From AP-15 sp035570595 (GTDB lineage Bacteria; Pseudomonadota; Alphaproteobacteria; ATCC43930; CGMCC-115725), in NCBI GenBank assembly GCA_035570595.1, contig DATMLF010000059.1, positions 1 to 22,931 of the forward strand: a stretch of DNA of 22,931 nucleotides, given 5' to 3'. Positions 7,493-13,706 of the stretch are shown here, piece after piece. A model generated the notes under the pieces. It was not told the origin of the DNA. It worked only from the letters and a program-made list of their open reading frames with translations, and searched no databases. Positions within the stretch are counted from its first letter, which is position 1, and each line of letters starts with the position of its first letter. The position numbers and the translations under genes are program-made.

Positions 7493-7870
7493 TCATCGGC
7501 CGCCGACCGCGAAGGTGAAGTGGCCTTGCGTCGTATGAGTGTCGACCGAGAGGGCGTGCCACGCGACGGTGTACGTGCCGGGCGGCAGCGGCTTTAGCGG
7601 CACCTGCAGCTCGGTCGGGTCTTGCGGGTCGACCCGGGCGACGGCGCTGTCGACGCTGTTGCCCGACTGGTCGGTGACCGTCGCGGTGGTGAAGGCCGGC
7701 TCGAGCTGCTGGGTGAACCACATCTTCACCGCCGCGGGCGGGCTCGGCACCGAGCTGCCGACAGCCGGGCTCGCGTGGTCGAGAAAGGCGTGCGCGAGCG
7801 CGCCATGCGCCGTCAGGGCGAGCGCGACGGCGAAGACCGGCGCGCCCGCAATGATCCGCCGGTTCACCAT
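7493..7870 (-). CDS. copC: CopC-type periplasmic copper-binding protein
   Basis: CopC is a small beta-barrel protein that carries copper in the periplasm and works with CopD. The protein has 125 residues: a signal peptide (1-26, ending ALA) and a mature part starting HAFLDHASPAVGS. In CopC proteins the mature N-terminal His, a later Asp and a His form a Cu(II) site. Here these would be His27 and the D-x-H pair Asp110/His112 in LSVDTHTTQGHFTF. The rest of the fold is recognisable (VKMWFTQQLEP; LPPGTYTVAWHALS). The protein has few methionines, so the methionine-rich Cu(I) site of Pseudomonas CopC is missing. Its ATG overlaps the stop of the upstream outer-membrane-like gene by 7 bp, indicating translational coupling, and copD follows 37 bp later. 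Confidence 0.93.
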   Translation of the reverse strand: MVNRRIIAGAPVFAVALALTAHGALAHAFLDHASPAVGSSVPSPPAAVKMWFTQQLEPAFTTATVTDQSGNSVDSAVARVDPQDPTELQVPLKPLPPGTYTVAWHALSVDTHTTQGHFTFAVGGR

Positions 7871-8775
7871 TGCGAGATCGGCCGGCCGATGCTGTTCGGG
7901 AACAGGTCGTCGAGGTAGAAATGCAGTTGCACGACCCCGCCGATCCCGTGCCCAGACAGGCTGTTGGTCGGGATGATCATCTCAGCGCCGACCTGGAAAT
8001 ACTGCCCGGCCCAGATAACGCCGGGTTGCACCGTGCCGGTCGTCGTCCCGCTGTAGCCGCGGTTGAACGGTGAGGTCAGCGCGAACTCGACGAGCGGAAT
8101 CATTCGGTTGAACGGCGGCCCCAAGCCGATGTCGCGGACTTCGTCCTGCAGATAGGGGATGCTGTATTCGATCGCGAAGCCGTAAAAGACACTGTCGGGG
8201 TTGAGCAGCCCCATGCTTTCGGTCTTGGTCGGAAGGTTGAGGCTAAGATTGCCGGTCAGCGCAAACGGGCGCAGCCACGGCAGCGAATCGGGCAGATCGC
8301 CAAAGCCTTTGCCAAAATCGAAGGTCGGCGACACGGTCGTGAAGTCGGGGGCGCCGACCGACAGGTTGCCGGTGTTGGCCCAGGTCACGTCGAGTGCCGC
8401 GAGCGCCATCGCCTCGTGCGGCGCGTTGATGAACAGCTGGTATTGCGTTCCGGTGGTGAGGCCCCCCCAGCCGGTGACGGTCGGCATACCGGGCGTGCGC
8501 AGATGCTGCCATTGGCTGCTCAGCGTGAAGTCCCAGCTCGGCGTGATCAGCATCGACAGATCGCTGCCGAGGTCCAACGCGCGCGAGCCGTCGCTTTGGG
8601 TCGGGTTGAGGACGACGGTCGGCAGCGAGGCTTCGTCGGCGACAAACGGATCGTCGGTCAGGATCGTGGCGGGAAAAAATCGGTCGCCGGCAAAGCCGTG
8701 CGCCAATGCCTCGGCGCCCGGAAGGAGCGCCATCACCGCCGCGGCCGAGAGGCCACGGCAAAATTTGCGTCGCAT
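7864..8775 (-). CDS. Secreted beta-barrel-like protein of the copper module
   Basis: The protein has 303 residues. Residues 1-25 form a signal peptide ending EALA, so the mature protein would begin HGFAGDRFFPATI. The rest alternates polar and hydrophobic residues with many aromatic residues and Gly/Asn/Asp turns (WDFTLSSQWQHL; FALTGNLSLNLPTK; VVQLHFYLDDLF), as in outer-membrane beta barrels. It has no cysteine apart from one in the signal peptide. It resembles the uncharacterised outer-membrane or transporter proteins often encoded beside CopC/CopD, but I cannot name a characterised family. It is cotranscribed with copC (7-bp overlap) and probably with the DUF2946 gene 82 bp upstream. A role in copper passage or sensing at the outer membrane is inferred from context only. 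Confidence 0.75.
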   Translation of the reverse strand: MRRKFCRGLSAAAVMALLPGAEALAHGFAGDRFFPATILTDDPFVADEASLPTVVLNPTQSDGSRALDLGSDLSMLITPSWDFTLSSQWQHLRTPGMPTVTGWGGLTTGTQYQLFINAPHEAMALAALDVTWANTGNLSVGAPDFTTVSPTFDFGKGFGDLPDSLPWLRPFALTGNLSLNLPTKTESMGLLNPDSVFYGFAIEYSIPYLQDEVRDIGLGPPFNRMIPLVEFALTSPFNRGYSGTTTGTVQPGVIWAGQYFQVGAEMIIPTNSLSGHGIGGVVQLHFYLDDLFPNSIGRPISQW

Positions 8776-8857
8776 CGAAATCGTGCTCCACGGTCAGTCG
8801 CGCGTCGCCGCGACGCGCGAACAGCGCCGGGCGGGTTCGGATGAATGATCGGCGAAC

Positions 8858-9292
8858 CTAGGCGACGGGTGGCGCGCGCGAGCGGTAGGCGGCGGGAGCG
8901 AGGGCGTGCGGCACCTCGACGACCGGCGGCGGGACCGCCGTGACGTAGCTGTCGACCGGAACCGCCAGGAGCACGGCCGGGGCCGGCGCAAAGCCGGCGA
9001 GCGTGCCGACCGCGCCGCACACCGCGCACTCGGTGTGGTGGTGTCCGTTATGCGAGGGGGATTGGCCCTCGTCCTCGTCGTGATGGCCGATGACGAGCGT
9101 CAGCAGGCAGCGGACAAAATCGCGGTCGGCGGCGGCGTCTTCGCGATGGTGGTTGGGGGCCAGCGCATGGGCGAGGTCAAAGGCAAGGTGAACCGGCACG
9201 AGGGCGTTCAGAGCGAGCGCGGTCACGCCGAGCCATGCGGCGATGGACCCGAGCCTCAACCGATTTGGCAGCGTCAACCGATTTGGCAGCAT
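8858..9292 (-). CDS. DUF2946-like His/Cys-rich exported protein
   Basis: This small protein (144 residues from ATG 9292; GTG 9313 would add seven) has an N-terminal hydrophobic segment (about 14-38, GSIAAWLGVTALALNAL). A metal-ligand-rich stretch follows: HHREDAAADRDFVRCLLTLV, then HHDEDEGQSPSHNGHHHTEC and CAVCG. A second hydrophobic part (LAGFAPAPAVLLAVPV) leads to the C-terminus AAYRSRAPPVA. The His-rich segment, the CxxC pair, the second hydrophobic stretch and the R-x-PP end match DUF2946, a family found near copper-uptake and copper-tolerance genes. Its function is unknown; copper or zinc binding is inferred from the residues. It is the first gene of the four-gene minus-strand module and is divergent from a Zur-type regulator. 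The first residues, MLPNRLTLPNRL, come from a DNA duplication. Confidence 0.7.
   Translation of the reverse strand: MLPNRLTLPNRLRLGSIAAWLGVTALALNALVPVHLAFDLAHALAPNHHREDAAADRDFVRCLLTLVIGHHDEDEGQSPSHNGHHHTECAVCGAVGTLAGFAPAPAVLLAVPVDSYVTAVPPPVVEVPHALAPAAYRSRAPPVA
9256..9291 (-). repeat. 18-bp tandem duplication at the start of the DUF2946 gene
   Basis: TCAACCGATTTGGCAGCG (9256-9273) is followed directly by the same sequence with a final A (9274-9291). On the coding strand it yields LPNRLT-LPNRLR right after the ATG. It is in frame and has 17 of 18 identical bases. Confidence 0.93.
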
Positions 9293-9335
9293 TGCCGGTC
9301 GTCCCGCAGGCACCGTGCCAAAAATCCCAAACCTA

Positions 9336-9364
9336 ACCCTAGAGCGGGGGCCGGGGCTTGTCTA
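9336..9364 (-). promoter_or_regulatory. Possible promoter of the copper module
   Basis: Read on the minus strand, TAGACA (9364-9359, 5/6 match to the -35) is followed after 17 bases by TAGGGT (9341-9336, weak -10 with TA and the final T). It would start transcription about 40 bases before the DUF2946 ATG. It lies in the divergent region shared with the Zur-type gene, so regulator binding here is plausible. No clear operator palindrome was found. Confidence 0.3.
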
Positions 9365-9445
9365 CCGAGCCGCTGGTTGCGCCTCACGGTTGCAGCGGTG
9401 CACGGTGGCGCTGTACGATCGGAGCGCCGGTCATTGCCGGATGGG

Positions 9446-9910
9446 GTGCCGACGATCGTGGGACCGCAGGACATCGAGCGTGCGCTGGGGCGGGCGCAAC
9501 GGCTGTGCGCGGCGCACGGCGGGCGGCTGACGCCGGTGCGGCGGCGGGTCCTCGAGCTGATCCTGGGCGCCGACCAGCCGATTGGCGCCTACGCGCTGCT
9601 CGCCGCGTTGCACGGCGAGCGTGGCAAGCTCGGGCCGCCGACCGTCTATCGCGCGCTCGACTTTTTGTTGGCTCACAAGCTGATCCACAAGATCGAGAGC
9701 GTCAGCGCGTTTGTCGCGTGCGACGACGTCGAGCACCCGCACGAGAGCCAGTTCATGATCTGCGACGATTGCGGGGCCACCGCCGAGATCCAGGACGACG
9801 CGATCGTCGCGAGCCTGCGCCGCCTCGGCGAGGACCGCGGGTTTGCCGTGGCGCGGCAGGTCATCGAGGCGCGCGGGCTGTGCCCGGCCTGCCGCGCCGC
9901 CCATCGCTGA
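9446..9910 (+). CDS. zur: Fur-family metal regulator, Zur-like
   Basis: Fur-family repressors bind DNA when loaded with metal; Zur members sense zinc and repress zinc-uptake genes. From GTG 9446 the protein has 154 residues. The winged-helix domain (about 10-82) includes RLTPVRRRVLELI and PPTVYRALDFLLAHKLIHKIES, a phrase closely matching E. coli Zur. The dimerisation and metal domain contains Cys91, His97, His99 and two structural-zinc pairs, C106-x-x-C109 and C146-x-x-C149 (ICDDCG, LCPACR). The C-terminal IEARGLCPAC is also Zur-like. GTG 9458 is an alternative start. It is transcribed away from the copper module. Zur is the best call, but another metal specificity, given the copper neighbours, cannot be excluded from sequence. 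Confidence 0.85.
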   Translation: MPTIVGPQDIERALGRAQRLCAAHGGRLTPVRRRVLELILGADQPIGAYALLAALHGERGKLGPPTVYRALDFLLAHKLIHKIESVSAFVACDDVEHPHESQFMICDDCGATAEIQDDAIVASLRRLGEDRGFAVARQVIEARGLCPACRAAHR

Positions 9911-9954
9911 GCCGCGATCCCGGCTCGACGACGCCGCCCGCGAGGGTTTTCGTG

Positions 9955-9974
9955 TGTGTGAACCGCCTCACACA
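9955..9974. promoter_or_regulatory. Inverted repeat before the BTRD1/beta-lactamase gene
   Basis: TGTGTGA (9955-9961) and TCACACA (9968-9974) form a perfect 7-bp inverted repeat with a 6-base centre. An AT-rich stretch follows (9974-9999), the likely promoter region for the gene at 10048. It could be an operator for a dimeric regulator or a weak terminator after zur; no T-run follows, which favours the operator reading. Confidence 0.45.
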
Positions 9975-10047
9975 TAAGTAAAGTAGCATAACATATCCTT
10001 TTGCGAGCAGACCTGCACCCCGCGGGGATGCCCGTCAGGAGGATCAC

Positions 10048-11880
10048 ATGTTCCAGGCCTACCACGGCGTCAGCGCCGCCCAGCACCAGGCCAACGTCGA
10101 CCGTCTTTCCGGCCAGGGCTACCGGATGATCTCGCTGAGCGTCTACGGCGACCCGGGCGGGGCGCAATATGCCGCGGTCTGGGTCGAGCGCACCGGGCCG
10201 GCCTGGGTTGCGGTGCACGGCGTCGACGCCGCCGGCTACCAAGCTTTTTTCAATACCCAGACCGCGCGCGGCTTTGTGCCGGTGCTGGTGTCGGCGACCG
10301 GCCCGGTTGGCAGCGCGGTCTTCGCCGCGGTGTTCGAGCAAGGGGTCAGCGGGCCATGGTTCGCGCGCCACGGCATGACCGCCGGACCCGAGGCGAACGC
10401 CGGGACGTTCCAGAACCAGAACCTGGCGGCGCGCAACGGCAAGATGGCGCTGCGCTCGATGGCTATCTACGGCGCCGCCGGCGACCGCCGCTACATCGGC
10501 GTGTGGCACGCCAACCCCGGCTACACCAAATGGCACGTCCACTATTCCGACACCGCCGATTCCTACCAGACAGCGTTCAATGCCGAGACCTCCAACCCGT
10601 TCTACCGCCCGACCGAGGTCGCGGTCTCGGGCGACCAGACCTATTGCTCGCTGTTCAAGGACGACATGGTCGGGCCGTGGCTGGCGCGGCACAACATGAC
10701 CTCGGAAGAATACCAGGCGGTGTTCGACCAAGAGGTCGCCAATGGGTTCTACCCGATTTCGGTGCAGGGCGGCGGCTCGGGTGCGGCGACGCGTTATGCC
10801 GCGGTCTTTGCCCAGCGCGACATCCCGCTGGCGCGCCAGTGGACCGCGACCGGGGCGGCGGTGCCGTTGCTTGCCGGCTTCGACCACGCGATGCAGAGCT
10901 TTATGCAGGCGAACGCGGTGCGTGCCGCCCAGCTGACGCTCGCCAAGAACGGGGTCACCAAGCTCGCCCGCGCCTACACCTGGGCCGAGCCGGGCTATCG
11001 CGTCACCCAGCCCTCCGACCGGTTCTTGCTGGCGAGTTGCAGCAAGATGTTTCTGGAGGCGGCGGTGCAGGCGCTTTACGACGCGCACCAGCTGCAGCCT
11101 TCGACCAAGGTTTATCCGCTGCTCGGCTTTGTGCACGCCGCCGACCCGCGCAGCGACACGATTACGGTCCAGCAATTGCTCGACCACCAGGGCGGCTACG
11201 ACGACAGCGCGACCGGTTCGGGCTTCGACCCGACCTACGCGATGCGCCAGATCGCTCTCGACGAGCATCTCGGCCACCAGGTCGACAAGCTCGACGTGTG
11301 CCGATACATGTACGCTCGGCCGCTCGACTTCGCGCCGGGGAGCAACACCAAGTATTCGAATTTCGGATACCTGCTGGCGAGCGCGGTGGTCGAGAAGGTG
11401 ACCGGCACCGATTATTTCCAATACGTGCGCGCGGCGGTGCTGTTGCCGGCTGGGATCAACGAAGTCGAGATACGGCCGACCGCCGCGAACCAGCAGCCGC
11501 CGGCCGAGGCGATGATCGAGGACCAGGGGCTCGGGCTGTCGGCTCTCGACCCGGCCTCGCCGCTCTTGACCCCGGCGATCTTTGGTGGCGACGGCCAGGT
11601 CAAGGAAGTGGCGGCAGCCTGCGCCGGGACCTCGGCCTCGGCGACGGCGCTAACCCAGTTCATCCACACGCATGCGGTCTGGGGCAATGGCGGGCGGGCG
11701 CCGAACTCGGCTCGCTCGGGCAGCACGCCCGGCTCCTCGACCCTGGCGTGGTCGCGCGGCGACGGGGTCGACTGGGCTTACGTGATCAACACCCGCGACT
11801 GCCCGCCGAACACCGCGCCGACGTTCGACGACCTTGGCAACACAATCAACCAGTTGCTCGACACAACCCCGCTGCCGTAG
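10048..11880 (+). CDS. BTRD1-like repeats plus serine beta-lactamase-fold domain
   Basis: The protein has 610 residues. Residues 1-265 contain about five degenerate units of 40-55 residues, each with an F/Y-aromatic helix, a GY/GF-x-P-type turn, a beta strand, YAAVF/YIGVW and then PW-x-A-x-H-G/N-M. This matches the bacterial tandem repeat domain (BTRD1) type. Residues about 280-605 are a serine beta-lactamase/penicillin-binding fold with S-C-S-K (Ser330, Lys333) and Y-S-N (Tyr436-Asn438); QQLLDHQGGY is also typical. The third motif is not a clear KTG or HxG; S-G-S-T-P-G at 557-562 is near the expected place. Repeats followed by a beta-lactamase domain is the layout of fungal polyglycine hydrolases. 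No signal peptide is seen. AGGAGG (10037-10042) sits 5 bases before the ATG, predicting strong translation. It is probably a peptidase or esterase, with unknown substrate. Confidence 0.85.
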   Translation: MFQAYHGVSAAQHQANVDRLSGQGYRMISLSVYGDPGGAQYAAVWVERTGPAWVAVHGVDAAGYQAFFNTQTARGFVPVLVSATGPVGSAVFAAVFEQGVSGPWFARHGMTAGPEANAGTFQNQNLAARNGKMALRSMAIYGAAGDRRYIGVWHANPGYTKWHVHYSDTADSYQTAFNAETSNPFYRPTEVAVSGDQTYCSLFKDDMVGPWLARHNMTSEEYQAVFDQEVANGFYPISVQGGGSGAATRYAAVFAQRDIPLARQWTATGAAVPLLAGFDHAMQSFMQANAVRAAQLTLAKNGVTKLARAYTWAEPGYRVTQPSDRFLLASCSKMFLEAAVQALYDAHQLQPSTKVYPLLGFVHAADPRSDTITVQQLLDHQGGYDDSATGSGFDPTYAMRQIALDEHLGHQVDKLDVCRYMYARPLDFAPGSNTKYSNFGYLLASAVVEKVTGTDYFQYVRAAVLLPAGINEVEIRPTAANQQPPAEAMIEDQGLGLSALDPASPLLTPAIFGGDGQVKEVAAACAGTSASATALTQFIHTHAVWGNGGRAPNSARSGSTPGSSTLAWSRGDGVDWAYVINTRDCPPNTAPTFDDLGNTINQLLDTTPLP

Positions 11881-12025
11881 CGGTCACCCCCCGCCCGCGG
11901 CCGGAGTTCCCCAGCCCCCGTCCCGCCCGCTCTTTGACTGATGGGCCGTCGGGATTGCGCGAGGTTTTCCCTTCCGCAGCGCGGGAGCAGGTGTCGGGTG
12001 GGACCGGCGGCAATGGAGGCGAAAG

Positions 12026-12175
12026 ATGCCGCGGCTCGGCAGGGCCGCGGTGCCTTATATTTCCGAGGATATGGCGCGCGCCTTGCAACCCGCGTTGATT
12101 TTCTACAAGCCGGCACGAAACGAGACAATGGCGCGGCCAAACAAAGCGCCGACAAACGTTAACCAATCCGACTGA
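12026..12175 (+). CDS. Possible small protein of 49 residues
   Basis: GGAGG (12015-12019) lies 6 bases before ATG 12026, which opens a 49-codon frame ending at TGA 12173-12175. The product begins MPRLGRAAVPYISEDMARAL and continues with a basic, Asn-rich C-terminus (ARNETMARPNKAPTNVNQSD). The composition is protein-like, not Arg/Ala noise, and a hairpin with a T-run follows at once. I recognise no family. It could equally be a chance frame. Confidence 0.3.
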   Translation: MPRLGRAAVPYISEDMARALQPALIFYKPARNETMARPNKAPTNVNQSD

Positions 12176-12194
12176 TAAAAATTGGCTTGTTTTT
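12163..12194 (+). terminator. Possible weak intrinsic terminator
   Basis: CCAAT (12163-12167) can pair with ATTGG (12181-12185), and a run of five T follows at 12190-12194. The stem is short and AT-rich, so it is a weak candidate. It overlaps the stop of the possible 49-residue frame. Confidence 0.25.
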
Positions 12195-12209
12195 AATGCG
12201 GCACTACGC

Positions 12210-12230
12210 CGTCTTGACGCCGCCAAGACG
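12210..12230. other. Short perfect hairpin
   Basis: CGTCTTG (12210-12216) and CAAGACG (12224-12230) form a perfect 7-bp stem around a 7-base loop. No T-run follows. It could be an operator or RNA structure in the gap. Confidence 0.35.
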
Positions 12231-12479
12231 TTGACGGAGAAATGACGCTTCTACCTCCGTATCCTTGGCCAAAAGTCGATCTTCCGCAACAATGCAAAAC
12301 CAATGGGAGAAGCGCCATGCTGGGCAAACGATTTGGGTTTGCCAAGCGCGTGCCGGGGACGCTCGACGGCAGCTGTTGCCGGCCGCTCGCCTCGCCTCCC
12401 GACATCACGCTCGTCACAGCCGCCCGGCGGCGCCGATGGTCCGCCGCAACCCGGTCCTTGCGTCCTCGCCTGATAACGT

Positions 12480-12524
12480 CACCATAAAAGTCCTGACAAC
12501 TGCACCATAAAGTTTCGAGACCTG
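12480..12524. repeat. Two imperfect tandem CACCATAAA-type repeats
   Basis: Unit one (12480-12502) and unit two (12503-12524) lie side by side. Both begin CACCATAAA and an A/G-T stretch, carry a central GA.AC, and end in CTG. They end 5 bases before the TAXI gene ATG. Side-by-side 20-25 bp repeats of this kind occur at the ends of some insertion sequences (for example the IS21 group) and also as regulator sites; no transposase is nearby. Confidence 0.5.
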
Positions 12525-12529
12525 TCCAG

Positions 12530-13660
12530 ATGGCGCACCTCAAAATCATCCTCGCGGCTGCCTTCGTCTTCGCGCTGACTTGCTGCGCCGTCGCGGCCGA
12601 GGCGGCGCGCTATGCCGCGACACCGTCGCCGCAGGCGGCGGTCAACCGCGGCGTCGTCGAGCTCGAAACCGGCCGCGCCAGCGGCATATCGGTGCAGATC
12701 GCCGAGGATCTCGCCAATGTCATCGACGACGGCGCCACCCGGCGGGTGCTGCCGGTTGTCGGCAAAGGCGGGGTGACCAACATCACCGACCTCGATCTGT
12801 TGCACGGAATCGACCTGGCGATCGTGCAGGACGACGTGCTCAACTACGCGCGCCAGCAAAACCTGTTTCCCGGTCTCGAATACCGCATCACCTATATCGC
12901 CAAGCTCTACAACGAGGAATTTCATCTGCTGGCACGCAGCGACATCAAGACCGTCGCCGGCCTCGCCAACCAAAAGGTCAATGTCGACCTGCGCGGCGGC
13001 GGCACCGAGGTCACCGCGGCGCGCCTGTTCGGGCTGCTCAACATCCCGATCGTGGCGACCAACGACGACCAGGGCGTGGCGCTCGATAAACTGCGGCGCG
13101 GCGAGATCGCGGCCGTCGCGTTTGTCGCCGGCAAGCCGGCCCCGATCTTTCGCGGGCTGATCGGCGAGAACAACCTGCATTTTCTCCCGATCCCGCTCAA
13201 TCCGACGGTCACCGCCGCCTATGCGCCGACACGGCTGACCGCGGACGACTACCCGGCATTGATCCAGTACAACCAGCCGGTCGACACGGTCGCGGTCGCG
13301 ACGGTGCTGACCGTCGCCAACCTGCAGCCGGATTCGGACCGCTACCGCAATGTCGTCAACTTTGTCGACGCCTTCTTCACCGGCTTTCAGTCGCTGCTGG
13401 CGCCCGGGCATCAGCCGAAATGGACCGAGGTCAACCTCGCCGCCGACCTGCCGGGTTGGCGGCGGTTCCCGCCAGCTGCGGACTGGCTCCAGCGCAATGC
13501 GCCGAGTGCCGGCGCCCCGACCGAAGATGCGCTGAAGGCGATCTTTGCCCGCTTTGTCGAGGAGCGGCAGCAGGCGACCGGCGGCGCCCCGCTGACCCAG
13601 CAGCAAAAGGATGATTTGTTCACCCAGTTCGAGCGCTGGGAGAAAGGCCAGGTCCATTAG
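12530..13660 (+). CDS. TAXI-type TRAP transporter solute-binding protein
   Basis: TAXI proteins are periplasmic binding subunits of TRAP transporters, which use ion gradients to import organic acids or amino acids. The protein has 376 residues with a signal peptide (about 1-25, LKIILAAAFVFAL, ending AEA). Family features follow: ELETGRASGISVQIAEDLAN, LLHGIDLAIVQDDVL (like the usual strand naming the Q-x-D region), FHLLARSDIKTVAGLANQKV and FVAGKPAPIFRGLI. The C-terminal 80 residues form a charged extension not essential to the fold. TRAP function also needs the DctQ and DctM membrane subunits, and none is encoded in the window. Possible partners are distant genes, or the protein may serve a sensor. 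The ATG at 12530 has no strong Shine-Dalgarno sequence but starts a good signal peptide. Confidence 0.85.
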   Translation: MAHLKIILAAAFVFALTCCAVAAEAARYAATPSPQAAVNRGVVELETGRASGISVQIAEDLANVIDDGATRRVLPVVGKGGVTNITDLDLLHGIDLAIVQDDVLNYARQQNLFPGLEYRITYIAKLYNEEFHLLARSDIKTVAGLANQKVNVDLRGGGTEVTAARLFGLLNIPIVATNDDQGVALDKLRRGEIAAVAFVAGKPAPIFRGLIGENNLHFLPIPLNPTVTAAYAPTRLTADDYPALIQYNQPVDTVAVATVLTVANLQPDSDRYRNVVNFVDAFFTGFQSLLAPGHQPKWTEVNLAADLPGWRRFPPAADWLQRNAPSAGAPTEDALKAIFARFVEERQQATGGAPLTQQQKDDLFTQFERWEKGQVH

Positions 13661-13706
13661 CGCCCGGCGCGCAGCCGCCGCTGCCCTGACGAGCTGGACC
13701 CTCCAG

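Larger units (their letters stand above)
11881..12529. other. 649-bp gap with small repeats, no convincing large gene
   Basis: After the beta-lactamase-type gene the sequence is first GC-rich and then, from about 12050 to 12320, clearly richer in A and T than neighbouring DNA. It contains a CCGCGGC/GCCGCGG stem (12029-12050), a possible terminator (12163-12194), another hairpin (12210-12230) and two tandem CACCATAAA-type repeats just before the next gene. A 56-codon frame from ATG 12317 (MLGKRFGFAKRVPG) has GGGAG upstream, but its C-terminal half looks like non-coding GC-rich translation. The composition and repeats could mark an old insertion or a complex regulatory region. Confidence 0.6.

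Noticed and set aside
8906..9445. Upstream extension of the Zur frame
   Set aside because: The frame stays open far upstream but overlaps the DUF2946 gene on the other strand and lacks Fur-family sequence before residue 1 of the called gene.
11941..12162. 73-codon frame in the gap
   Set aside because: Starts at an ATG without a ribosome site and overlaps the better supported 49-codon frame; composition is Arg/Ala noise.
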